Position numbers and translations under genes: made by a program | Notes under the pieces: generated by a model | The model's database searches: none | Told to the model about the DNA's origin: nothing | Seen by the model: the letters and a program-made list of their open reading frames with translations, nothing else | NCBI GenBank assembly: GCA_041906305.1 | Contig: JAYRJL010000008.1 | Location: 62,001 to 126,000, forward strand | Direction: 5' to 3' | DNA from: SHVZ01 sp041906305 | GTDB taxonomy: Bacteria > Pseudomonadota > Alphaproteobacteria > SHVZ01 | Length of the DNA stretch: 64,000 bases | Part shown: positions 16,101 to 23,676 of the stretch, piece after piece | How positions within the stretch are numbered: position 1 is the first letter of the stretch | Layout of the letters: each line of letters opens with the position of its first letter

Positions 16101-16550
16101 CTACTTCGCGCCTTTCCAGAACCCGATCTTCGACCCCTTCGCCGCCATCTCGGCGGTCTGGTAGTCGGCACCGGTCTTGGGATCGGCGTTGGCCCAGCCA
16201 TTCCGCACCTGGACGTAGCCGAGGTCCTTGCCTTCGGCCTTGCAGAAGGCGGTCGGCTTCTTGTCGTCGGTGATTCCCTTGTCGACGCATGTCACCAGCT
16301 TGCCTTCGACCTGCTCGCGCAAGTGGTTGTAGGCGGCGTTGCCGCAGAGCCAGGGGAGCGCCCCGGCCAGGCACTTCTGGTCCTTCGAGGGGCCGATGAT
16401 GCCGAACAGGCGATAACGCTTGCCCGAGACTTCCAGGGTGTCGGCCGAAACGACGGTGGCACGACCACGAATCTCCTCTTGCGCGCGGGCCGGGAACACC
16501 GCGACAAGGGCGAGGGCCATTGCCAGGACGATGCGGAAGCCGATACGCAT
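16101..16550 (-). CDS. Secreted thermonuclease-like (SNase fold) protein, active site degenerate
   Basis: 149 residues with a signal peptide at about 1-23 (ending FPARAQ). The rest resembles the staphylococcal nuclease fold: GRATVVSADTLEVSGKRYRLFGI, then VRNGWANADPKTGADYQTAE and GSKIGFWKG. In active SNases this region reads DGDT...RL.GIDAPE. Here it is SADT and RLFGIIGPS. The Asp40 and Glu43 equivalents are missing, while Asp21 and Arg35 seem kept. Nuclease activity is therefore doubtful. Cysteines (about 60, 69, 88, 103) suggest disulphides. An alternative ATG lies six codons upstream. Confidence 0.82.
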   Translation of the reverse strand: MRIGFRIVLAMALALVAVFPARAQEEIRGRATVVSADTLEVSGKRYRLFGIIGPSKDQKCLAGALPWLCGNAAYNHLREQVEGKLVTCVDKGITDDKKPTAFCKAEGKDLGYVQVRNGWANADPKTGADYQTAEMAAKGSKIGFWKGAK

Positions 16551-16575
16551 GACATAAATCCGTAACATGCGGTCA

Positions 16576-16595
16576 GTCGGCGGTCGAGCGCCGAC
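16576..16595. promoter_or_regulatory. Inverted repeat between divergent genes
   Basis: GTCGGCG and CGCCGAC form a perfect 7-bp inverted repeat with a GTCGAG spacer. It sits in the 81-base gap between the divergent SNase-like and SemiSWEET genes. It may be an operator or a leader hairpin; nothing identifies the binding protein. Confidence 0.35.
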
Positions 16596-16631
16596 AGGAT
16601 ACAGATATGGCACCGGGGGAGGCTGCAATCC

Positions 16632-16946
16632 ATGGACAAGCTGGTGGTCGAGGCGATCGGGCTGGTGGCGGTGATGATCGGGCTCGCCTCCCTGGTCCCG
16701 CAGCTGCTCAAGACCTGGAAGACGCGCAGCGCTGGGGACATATCGCTGGCCTGGCTGGTGCTTCAGGTCGTGGCCTACGGTTTCGGCTTCGCCTACGTGC
16801 TGATGCTGGATGCCTGGGCCTCGATCTTCGGCCACATCGTCGGCGGCAGCCTCACGGTCGGGCTGCTGCTGCTCAAGCTCCGCTTCGATTCGCGGGACGC
16901 CGGAAGACCACTCGCAGCAGCGTCGAATCCGCCGGGTTCTGCCTGA
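16632..16946 (+). CDS. SemiSWEET-type PQ-loop transporter
   Basis: 104 residues with three membrane helices (about 5-25, 40-60 and 63-83), the size and topology of bacterial SemiSWEET half-transporters that dimerise to move sugars. The PQ-loop motif is present in LASLVPQLLKTWKTRSAGDIS (about 18-38). GGGGGAGG precedes the ATG by 9 bases. The last 25 codons overlap the 3' end of the opposing GNAT gene. The hydrophilic tail after residue 86 is not part of the usual fold and may exist only because of the overlap. Confidence 0.85.
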   Translation: MDKLVVEAIGLVAVMIGLASLVPQLLKTWKTRSAGDISLAWLVLQVVAYGFGFAYVLMLDAWASIFGHIVGGSLTVGLLLLKLRFDSRDAGRPLAAASNPPGSA

Positions 16947-17394
16947 CCTCGCCGCCGAGCGAGCGGCAGAGATCGAGCATCTTGGCGTTCTCGGCGAGCA
17001 CGTCGCCGAACACCTCGTCGATCGCCCACCACCAGGCGAATCCGAGGATGCGGGTCATCAGCGCGTGGCCGAGCCCCAGCCCCTGGCTGTCGGTGCGGAC
17101 CGTCAGCGCGAACTCCGCCGCCTTGCCGGAAGCCGACAGCCGGCCGACGCCGAGGATGTCGTCGGGCGCATCGTAGGCCACCAGCGCCATCTCGCGGCCG
17201 GGATCGAGATGACTGAGCCGGTGCCCCAGCGGCTCGGGCAGCCGTTTGAGCGGCTGCAGGAAGCGCATGCGCACGTCCTCGGGCGACAGCTTCGCGAAGA
17301 ACGCATGCAGGTTCGACTCGTCCTCGGGCCGGATCGGGCGGATGCGGACCTTGCGTCCGCCGGCCTCGATCTCGTCTTCCCGATCCGGCGGCAC
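16873..17394 (-). CDS. GNAT family N-acetyltransferase
   Basis: About 173 residues. The GNAT fold begins with RKVRIRPIRPEDESNLHAFF. The acetyl-CoA motif A follows (FALTVRTDSQGLGLGHALMTRIL, with Q-G-L-G-L-G at about 108-113). This type resembles the acetyltransferase domain found at the end of some acyl-CoA synthetase/Pat proteins, so a protein substrate is possible. The proposed start is a GTG at 17394, 2 bases after the stop of the GhrA-type gene (TGACCGTG). It overlaps the SemiSWEET 3' end by 74 bases on the opposite strand. Confidence 0.85.
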   Translation of the reverse strand: MPPDREDEIEAGGRKVRIRPIRPEDESNLHAFFAKLSPEDVRMRFLQPLKRLPEPLGHRLSHLDPGREMALVAYDAPDDILGVGRLSASGKAAEFALTVRTDSQGLGLGHALMTRILGFAWWWAIDEVFGDVLAENAKMLDLCRSLGGEVRQNPADSTLLRVVFRRPANRSGA

Positions 17395-17396
17395 GG

Positions 17397-18326
17397 TCAG
17401 TAGAGGCGGTCGCGATCCACCGGGTGCAGGAGAGGCCGCCCGGCGAGCGCGCGACGATAGTTCTCGACGATCTGCGGTGCCGCGGTGGCGGCCAGCGTCG
17501 GCGCCGAGACGTGCGGCGTCACGATGATCTTCGGATGCTTCCAGAACGGATGCGGCGCCGGCAGCGGCTCCTCGCGGAAGACGTCGAGCGCCGCCCCGCC
17601 GAGATGGCCTGAATCGAGCTGCGCCACCAGGTCCGCGTCGACGATCAGCCTGCCGCGGCCCGCATTGATGACGAAGCCGCCCTTCGGCAGCCACGACAGG
17701 CGCTTGCGATCCAGCAGGTCCTCGGTCGCGGGCGTATGCGGGAGCAGCACGATCAGGATGTCGGTGCGGGCGAGGAACGGCTTGAGGCCCTCGTCGCCGA
17801 AGAAGGTCTCGACGCCCTCGATCTTCTTCTTGGTCCGGCTCCAGCCGGCGAGCGGAAAGCCGAACAGCTTGAGCCGGGCGAGCGCGTGCCCGCCGAGCTC
17901 GCCCAGGCCCATCATGCCGATGCGGCGCTTCTGCCACATCGGCGCCGGCAGCTCGTGCCAGCGGCCCTCGGCCTGCAGCTTCCGGTACTCGGGGTCCTGC
18001 TTGTGGAAGCGGAGCACGTTGAGGACGATCCAGTGCGTCATGTCCTCGGTCATCGACGGATCGACGATGCGCGAGATCGGAAGCTTCGGCGGCAAGGCGG
18101 TGTCGCGGAAGACATGATCGACGCCGGCGCCCAGCGACTGCAGGCCGCGCAGGTTCGGCAGCTTCGCCAGCGAGCCTTGCGGGAAGGCCCAGCCGACGCA
18201 GAAGTCGATGTCGGCCGGATTGCCGACATCCGGCCAGACGCGCAGCTCGACCTCGGGCAGCAACGGCTCGAGCGCCCGGGTCCAGGCGGCGATGTCGTCG
18301 GGGTCGGCCTTGAAGAGGATCGCCAT
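17397..18326 (-). CDS. ghrA: Glyoxylate/hydroxypyruvate reductase A-type dehydrogenase
   Basis: 309 residues of the D-2-hydroxyacid dehydrogenase family, closest to GhrA, which reduces glyoxylate and hydroxypyruvate with NADPH. The Rossmann motif GMMGLGELGGHAL is at about 137-149, followed by WSRTKKKIEGV, whose Arg/Lys residues favour NADP(H). The catalytic set is GRGRLIVDADLV (Arg), GGAALDVFREEPLP (Glu) and VTPHVSAPT (His). The upstream gap holds a repeat piece and a CRP-like palindrome at 18446-18461. It is coupled to the downstream GNAT gene. Confidence 0.9.
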   Translation of the reverse strand: MAILFKADPDDIAAWTRALEPLLPEVELRVWPDVGNPADIDFCVGWAFPQGSLAKLPNLRGLQSLGAGVDHVFRDTALPPKLPISRIVDPSMTEDMTHWIVLNVLRFHKQDPEYRKLQAEGRWHELPAPMWQKRRIGMMGLGELGGHALARLKLFGFPLAGWSRTKKKIEGVETFFGDEGLKPFLARTDILIVLLPHTPATEDLLDRKRLSWLPKGGFVINAGRGRLIVDADLVAQLDSGHLGGAALDVFREEPLPAPHPFWKHPKIIVTPHVSAPTLAATAAPQIVENYRRALAGRPLLHPVDRDRLY

Positions 18327-18349
18327 TGAAATCGGGTCTCTTGTCTTAC

Positions 18350-18392
18350 CCCTTCCCTCGCGTCGTACGCGGGGGAGGGATGGGGTGGGGGC
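18350..18392. repeat. GC-rich palindromic repeat, half copy
   Basis: CCCCTTCCCTCGCG, CGTCGTACGCG and the closing GGGGGAGGGATGGGGTGGGGGC match the right half of the full copy at 44841-44936. The left arm is missing here; a left-arm-like piece sits about 90 bases away at 18478. Confidence 0.75.
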
Positions 18393-18445
18393 TCGCGCGA
18401 TCGAATAATCGAACCCGATATTGGCGAGGGAAGATGAAGCGGTCG

Positions 18446-18461
18446 AGTGACGCCTGTCACA
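18446..18461. promoter_or_regulatory. CRP-like palindrome upstream of ghrA
   Basis: AGTGA-CGCCTG-TCACA matches the CRP/FNR-family pattern TGTGA-N6-TCACA at 9 of 10 positions. It shares GTGACGCCTGTCACA, with one mismatch, with the site at 40376. It lies about 120 bases before the ghrA start. Confidence 0.45.
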
Positions 18462-18477
18462 GGCTCGCCCCGCTCGG

Positions 18478-18517
18478 GCCCCACCCTGCCCTCCCCCGGC
18501 AAGCCGGGGGAGGGTTC
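18478..18517. repeat. GC-rich palindromic repeat, half copy with strong hairpin
   Basis: This piece begins GGGCCCCACCCTGCCC and contains a perfect 11-bp stem (CCTCCCCCGGC with GCCGGGGGAGG, 18490-18513) around AA. It lies 35 bases past the cysS stop, so it may end the long pncB-to-cysS transcript. Confidence 0.75.
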
Positions 18518-18551
18518 TAAGGGGAGCGGGAGTGGGTTCCGGGAGGTGGCG

Positions 18552-19937
18552 CTAGCTCGCGCGCTTCCAGGTCGTGTTGCCGGCGGTGTCCTCGAGGATC
18601 ACGCCCTGGGCCTTGAGCTCGTCGCGGATGCGGTCGGCCTCGGCGAAATTCTTCGCCTTCCGGGCCTGCAGGCGCCGCTGGATCATGCCCGCGATCTCGG
18701 TCTCGTCGAGGCTCGCGGCACCCGCCGGCTGCCAGCGGAACCAGGCGACGGCATCGGCCTGCAGCAGGCCCATCACGCCGCCGGCCGCACGCAGCTCGCC
18801 GGCGAGCCGGCGCTTCTCGGCCGGATCGGTCGCCTTGTTGAGCTGGCTCGCGATCTCGTGCAGGTGCGAGATCGCCAGTGGCGTATTGAGGTCGTCCTCG
18901 AGCGCCGCCATCACCGGCAACGGCACGTCGTTGGCGGGCGGCGCATCGTTGGCGGCCTGGAGCGCCTGGTAGAGGCGGTCGAGCGCGGTCTTCTGCTCCT
19001 TGAGCCCTTCGTTGGTCCACTCTAGCGGCTGGCGGTAGTGGCCCGTCAGCATGTAGTAGCGGAGCGCCTCGCCCGGTGCGTCGCGCAGCAGCTCGTTCAC
19101 GGTCCGGAAGTTGCCGAGAGACTTCGACATCTTCTCGGAGCCGAAATTGAGCATGCCGTTGTGAAGCCAGTAGCGCGCCATCGGCCAGGAGCCGGTGGCG
19201 CAGCAGCTCTGCGCGTTCTCGTTCTCGTGGTGCGGGAAGATCAGGTCCAGCCCGCCGCCATGGATGTCGAAGCTCTCGCCCAGCAGCTCCATCGCCATCG
19301 CCGAGCACTCGATGTGCCAGCCCGGACGACCGCGGCCCCAGGGACTGTCCCAGCCCGGCTGGTCGTCGCGGGACGGCTTCCACAGAACGAAGTCGGCGGG
19401 ATCGCGCTTGTAGGGCGCCACGTCGACACGCGCGCCGGCGACCATCTCGTCGCGGTTGCGGCCCGAGAGCTTGCCGTAGTTCGGCATCGAGGGAACGCTG
19501 AACAGCACGTGCCCCTCGGCGGCGTAGGCATGGCCCTTGTCGATCAGCTTCTGCGCGATCTTGATGATCGGGCCGATGAACTCGGTCGCGCGCGGCTCGT
19601 GGTCCGGCGGGAACGTGATCAGCGCCCCCATGTCCTCGCGATACTGCTTCAGCGTCCGGTCGGTCAGGTTGCGGATGGTCTCGCTGTTCGCCGCCGCGCG
19701 ATCGTTGATCTTGTCGTCGATGTCGGTGACGTTTCGGACATATGTGACCTTCGCGTCCGGATACAGGCGCTTCAGCAGCCTGTAGAGCACGTCGAAGACG
19801 ATTACCGGCCTGGCGTTGCCGATATGCGCGAAGTCGTAGACGGTGGGGCCACACACATACATGCGCACATGGTTCGGATCGAGGGGCTGGAACTCCTCTT
19901 TCTTCCTCCAGAGCGTGTTGTGCAGCTTGAGACCCAT
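18552..19937 (-). CDS. cysS: Cysteine--tRNA ligase
   Basis: 461 residues, normal for CysRS. It charges tRNA-Cys in the cytoplasm. The HIGH signature is in MYVCGPTVYDFAHIGNARP (about 27-45) and the KMSKS signature in GSEKMSKSLGNFRTVNELL. Zinc ligands are the Cys of VCGPT, the Cys of WHIECSAMAMELLG and the His/Glu of IFPHHENENAQS. The C-terminal anticodon-binding region includes ARKAKNFAEADRIRDELKAQGV. The ATG at 19937 is 8 bases after gltX, in a five-gene operon. Confidence 0.97.
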   Translation of the reverse strand: MGLKLHNTLWRKKEEFQPLDPNHVRMYVCGPTVYDFAHIGNARPVIVFDVLYRLLKRLYPDAKVTYVRNVTDIDDKINDRAAANSETIRNLTDRTLKQYREDMGALITFPPDHEPRATEFIGPIIKIAQKLIDKGHAYAAEGHVLFSVPSMPNYGKLSGRNRDEMVAGARVDVAPYKRDPADFVLWKPSRDDQPGWDSPWGRGRPGWHIECSAMAMELLGESFDIHGGGLDLIFPHHENENAQSCCATGSWPMARYWLHNGMLNFGSEKMSKSLGNFRTVNELLRDAPGEALRYYMLTGHYRQPLEWTNEGLKEQKTALDRLYQALQAANDAPPANDVPLPVMAALEDDLNTPLAISHLHEIASQLNKATDPAEKRRLAGELRAAGGVMGLLQADAVAWFRWQPAGAASLDETEIAGMIQRRLQARKAKNFAEADRIRDELKAQGVILEDTAGNTTWKRAS

Positions 19938-19945
19938 GGTACCGG

Positions 19946-21268
19946 CTACGCCTCCTTTCGATTCAGTCGCGCGAGCGCCCGCTCGCGGCCGATGAGGACT
20001 AGCAAAGACTTGAGTTCGGGTCCATGCGAACGACCGGTCAGCGCGAGCCGGAGCGGCAGATAGAGCTCCTTGCCCTTCCGGCCGGTCGCCTTGGCGACGC
20101 CTTTCGTCCACTCGGCCCAGGTCGCTTCGCTCCAAGGCTCGGGCGGCAGCAGCGCCGCCGCCGCGTCGGCGAAGGCGGGATCGGCGACCTCAGGACGGAT
20201 CGGGCCATGGATCACCGGCAGCCACTCGGCGACGTCGGCGACGCGCGTCAGGTTGGGCCGGAGGGCGAGCCAGGCACGCTCGTCGGCGCCGGGCGGCAGG
20301 CGATCCTTCACCGACGCGTAGTCCAGATGCTGGATCAGCCGGTGGTTGAGGCGCGGCAGCTCTTCCGGATCGAACTTCGGCGTGGCGCGGCCGAAATGGC
20401 CGAGGTCGAAATGCTTCGCGAGATCGCCGAGCGAGAGATAGGGCTCGACCGCATCCGAGGTGCCGAGATGGGCGAGCAGGCTGTTGATCGTCATCGGCTC
20501 GATGCCGTCCTCGCGCAGGCTCGCGATCGAAAGGCTGCCGAGCCGCTTCGACAGACCCTCTCCGGCGGCATCCGCGATCAGCGTCATGTGCGCGAAATGC
20601 GGGACCGCCGCGCCGAGCGCCTGGAAGAGCTGGATCTGGATCGCGGTGTTGGCGACATGGTCCTCGCCGCGGATCACGTCGGTGACGCCGAGGTCGATGT
20701 CGTCGACGACGGTCGCCAGCGTGTAGATCGGCCGGCCGTCGGCCCGCAGCAGCACCGGGTCGGAAAGGTTCTCCGCCTCGAAATGCACGGGACCGCGCAC
20801 GCGGTCGTTCCATTCGATCCGCCCCGGCTCGAGCCTGAGCCGCCAGTGCGGGACGACGGTCTTCGCGATCTCCGTCCGTTCCGATTCCGACAGCCTGAGC
20901 GCACCGCGGTCATAGACCGGCGGCTTGCCGGCGTTGACCTGCGCCTTCCGCTTCAGCGACAGCTCCTCCGGCGTCTCGAAGCACGGATAGAGCCGGCCGG
21001 CACCCTTGAGGCGCTCGGCAGCGTCGGCGTAGCGATGCAGGCGGTCCGACTGCCGGTCGAACAGGTCCCAGGCGAGCCCGAGCCAGCGAAGATCCTCTTC
21101 GATTCCGCGCGCGAACTCGTCGGTCGAGCGCTCGGTGTCGGTGTCGTCGAGGCGCAGAAGGAACCGGCCGCCCTGCTGGCGCGCGAACAGCCAGTTGACC
21201 AGGGCGGTCCGGATGTTGCCGACATGCAGCCGGCCGGTCGGGCTCGGCGCGAAGCGGACGAGGGTCAT
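19946..21268 (-). CDS. gltX: Glutamate--tRNA ligase
   Basis: 440 residues. Class I synthetase with the FAPSPTGRLHVGNIRTALVNWL start (HIGH-type HVGN) and a KMSKS-type LSKRLGSLSI loop at about 243. Other landmarks are LLRLDDTDTERST, IYTLATVVDDIDLGVTDVIRGEDHV and QIQLFQALGAAVPHFAHM. Alphaproteobacteria often have two GltX enzymes, one of which may also charge tRNA-Gln. Whether this is the discriminating form cannot be judged here. A longer frame upstream overlaps nadE; the ATG at 21268 is 5 bases after the nadE stop. Confidence 0.95.
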   Translation of the reverse strand: MTLVRFAPSPTGRLHVGNIRTALVNWLFARQQGGRFLLRLDDTDTERSTDEFARGIEEDLRWLGLAWDLFDRQSDRLHRYADAAERLKGAGRLYPCFETPEELSLKRKAQVNAGKPPVYDRGALRLSESERTEIAKTVVPHWRLRLEPGRIEWNDRVRGPVHFEAENLSDPVLLRADGRPIYTLATVVDDIDLGVTDVIRGEDHVANTAIQIQLFQALGAAVPHFAHMTLIADAAGEGLSKRLGSLSIASLREDGIEPMTINSLLAHLGTSDAVEPYLSLGDLAKHFDLGHFGRATPKFDPEELPRLNHRLIQHLDYASVKDRLPPGADERAWLALRPNLTRVADVAEWLPVIHGPIRPEVADPAFADAAAALLPPEPWSEATWAEWTKGVAKATGRKGKELYLPLRLALTGRSHGPELKSLLVLIGRERALARLNRKEA

Positions 21269-21273
21269 CGCCG

Positions 21274-22941
21274 CTACTTCTGGAACGCGTTGACGATCGG
21301 GTAGCGGCGGTCGCGGCCGAAAGCGCGGCGGGTGATCTTGACGCCGGGCGGAGCCTGGCGGCGCTTGTACTCGGCCCGATCGAGCATGCGCCACACGCGC
21401 CGGACCGTCGCCTCGTCGTGGCCGCGGGCGACGATCTCCTCGACCCGCATCTCGCCCTCGATCAGGCAGGAGAGGATGTCGTCGAGCTTGTCGTAGGGCG
21501 GCAGCGTGTCCTGGTCGGTCTGGTTCGGCTTGAGTTCGGCGGACGGCGGCTTGGTGATCACGCGCTCGGGCATCACGCGCCCGGCCGGCCCCCTTGATCC
21601 CTCGGGCAGCGCCTGGTTGCGCCAGCGGCAGAGCTCGAACACGGTCGTCTTGTAGACGTCCTTCAGGATCGCGTAGCCGCCGCACATGTCGCCGTAGAGG
21701 GTCGCGTAGCCGACCGACATCTCAGACTTGTTGCCGGTCGAGAGCACCATATGGCCAAGCTTGTTGGAGAGCGCCATCAGGGTTACGCCCCGCGCCCGGC
21801 TCTGCAGGTTCTCTTCCGTGATGTCCGGGCCCCTGCCCTCGAACAGCGGCTTCAGCATGCCATCGAAGGCCGCCATCGCCGGCTCGATCGAGATGGTGTC
21901 GAGGCGGATGCCGAGGAGCCGCGCGCATTCGGCGGCGTCGTCCAGGCTGTCCTGGCTGGTGTAGGGCGACGGCATCATCACCGCACGCACCTTGTCGCGT
22001 CCGAGCGCGTCGACCGCGACCGCGGCCGACAGCGCCGAGTCGATGCCGCCGGAGAGGCCGAGGATCACGCCCGGGAATCTGCTCTTCTCGACGTAGTCGC
22101 GAAGGCCGAGCACCATCGCCTGGTAGATCGACTCGAGGCCATCGGCGACTTTGGCGACCTCGCCTCTTGCGATCCAGGCGCCGTTCCTCCGCTCGAAGGC
22201 GACGGCGCGCACGGCTTCCGTCCACGCCGGAAGCTGCGCCTTCAGCAGGCGGTCGGATCCCACGACGAAGGAGCCGCCGTCGAAGACGATCTCGTCCTGG
22301 CCGCCGACCTGGTTCACATAGACCAGCGGCAGGTTGCTCTCGACGATGCGGGCGACGGCGAGGTTGATCCGCTCGTGCAGCTTGTCGTGCTCGTAGGGCG
22401 AACCGTTGGGGACGATCAGGATCTCGGCGCCGGATTCCTCCAGCGTCTCGGTCACGTCCGGCGTCCACATGTCCTCGCAGATCAGGACGCCGAGGCGGAC
22501 GCCGCGGAACGCGATCGGACCCGGCATCGGGCCGGCGGCGAACACGCGCTTCTCGTCGAAGACGCCGTAGTTCGGCAGGTCGTGCTTGAGGCGCGTCGCC
22601 GTGATCTTGCCGCCGTCGGCCAGGAGCGCCGCGTTGTAGGTCTTGCCGTCGACGCGCCAGGGCGTCGTGATGAGGATCGCCGGGCCGCCGTCGGACGTCG
22701 CCCGGACGATCTCGTCCACCGCGCCGGAGAGCGCATCGAGGAAGGCCGGCTTCAGCACCAGGTCTTCCGGCGGATATCCCGAGAGCGCGAGTTCGCCCGG
22801 CACGACGAGGTCGCAGCCGAGCTTCTTCGCCTCCTCGCGCGCCTTGAGCAGCTTGTCGCGGTTGCCGGCGACGTCGCCCATGGTCGGATTCACCTGGGCG
22901 AGCGCGAGGACGAGCCGGTCATTCGTTGCTGGGGCGGTCAC
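21274..22941 (-). CDS. nadE: Glutamine-dependent NAD+ synthetase
   Basis: 555 residues: an N-terminal nitrilase-type glutaminase domain and a C-terminal synthetase domain. The glutaminase triad is visible as Glu50 (VPGELALSGYPPED), Lys119 (RLKHDLPNYG) and Cys155 (GVLICEDMWTPD). The ATP pyrophosphatase loop is GLSGGIDSALSAA, with SGGIDS at about 297-302. It amidates deamido-NAD to NAD+. Its start overlaps the upstream YkgJ-type gene by 4 bases. Nicotinate phosphoribosyltransferase, two genes upstream, supplies the same pathway. Confidence 0.97.
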   Translation of the reverse strand: MTAPATNDRLVLALAQVNPTMGDVAGNRDKLLKAREEAKKLGCDLVVPGELALSGYPPEDLVLKPAFLDALSGAVDEIVRATSDGGPAILITTPWRVDGKTYNAALLADGGKITATRLKHDLPNYGVFDEKRVFAAGPMPGPIAFRGVRLGVLICEDMWTPDVTETLEESGAEILIVPNGSPYEHDKLHERINLAVARIVESNLPLVYVNQVGGQDEIVFDGGSFVVGSDRLLKAQLPAWTEAVRAVAFERRNGAWIARGEVAKVADGLESIYQAMVLGLRDYVEKSRFPGVILGLSGGIDSALSAAVAVDALGRDKVRAVMMPSPYTSQDSLDDAAECARLLGIRLDTISIEPAMAAFDGMLKPLFEGRGPDITEENLQSRARGVTLMALSNKLGHMVLSTGNKSEMSVGYATLYGDMCGGYAILKDVYKTTVFELCRWRNQALPEGSRGPAGRVMPERVITKPPSAELKPNQTDQDTLPPYDKLDDILSCLIEGEMRVEEIVARGHDEATVRRVWRMLDRAEYKRRQAPPGVKITRRAFGRDRRYPIVNAFQK

Positions 22942-23672
22942 GGCTTCCGCGCCTTCCAGGCGGACTTGGCGAAGATCCGGTCACCGGCGAGCCAGCGCTC
23001 GTCGGCATGCGGATGGTCGAGCGCCGCCTTGAGCGCCAGGCCCAGCTCGATGTCGCCGTCCTTGTAGCCGGACTCGACCAACGCCTCCTTGAGGCCGGCA
23101 TCGAGGGCGAGGCCGAGCAGCCACGGCACGTCCCAGGACGGGATCTCGCGGGTCGAGCCGCCGCCATGGATCTGCCGGTCGCAGATCTCGGCGTCATAGG
23201 AGTTGAAGGCACGGCAGATCAGGGGCCGGACCTCGTGCACCGAGCAGACGCCGTCGACCAGCAGCGGGCAAGGAAGGCGAGCCATGCTGCGCTGGCTCTG
23301 CGTCATCCTCTCGACCTTGTCCTCGTAGACGATGAGGCGCATGTCGAGCAGCATGCGCTCGGCCTGGTTCATGTTCGTGCGGACATGCTCGGCGATGCGC
23401 AGCACCGTTGCGCCGTCGGTCAGCACCGTCAGGTGGCAGCAATGCGCGCAGCCCTTCTTGCAGGCGATCGGCTTCTCGGGCGGCGCCAGCTTCTCGAGCC
23501 CGGCGACGCTGGAGGAGAACGCCTGCATCACCGTATCGGCGACGGCATGCACCTGCCTCGGCGTCTTGTTGGCCGTGAGGCTCTCGGCCGTCGTCTTCTT
23601 CAGGTGCTTCTTCAGGTCGTCGAAGAACGGCTGGATCGGAACCCGGTCGTCCGGTGTCTTGGTGCCGGTCAT
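22938..23672 (-). CDS. YkgJ-family cysteine cluster protein
   Basis: 244 residues. The YkgJ/UPF0153 zinc- or iron-chelating cysteine motif is present: CKKGCAHCCHL at about 70-80, followed by PCPLLVDGVCSVHEVRPLICRAFNS (about 134-158), which adds four more cysteines including one after RPLI. The biochemical role of the family is not established. It lies between nicotinate phosphoribosyltransferase (4-base gap) and nadE (4-base overlap), so a link to NAD synthesis is possible but inferred. Confidence 0.85.
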   Translation of the reverse strand: MTGTKTPDDRVPIQPFFDDLKKHLKKTTAESLTANKTPRQVHAVADTVMQAFSSSVAGLEKLAPPEKPIACKKGCAHCCHLTVLTDGATVLRIAEHVRTNMNQAERMLLDMRLIVYEDKVERMTQSQRSMARLPCPLLVDGVCSVHEVRPLICRAFNSYDAEICDRQIHGGGSTREIPSWDVPWLLGLALDAGLKEALVESGYKDGDIELGLALKAALDHPHADERWLAGDRIFAKSAWKARKP

Positions 23673-23676
23673 GACC

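Noticed and set aside
18446..18461. PhoB (Pho box) interpretation of the CTGTCACA half-site
   Set aside because: A Pho box needs two direct repeats with 4-base spacing. The sites here are inverted repeats, so a CRP/FNR-type dimer fits better.
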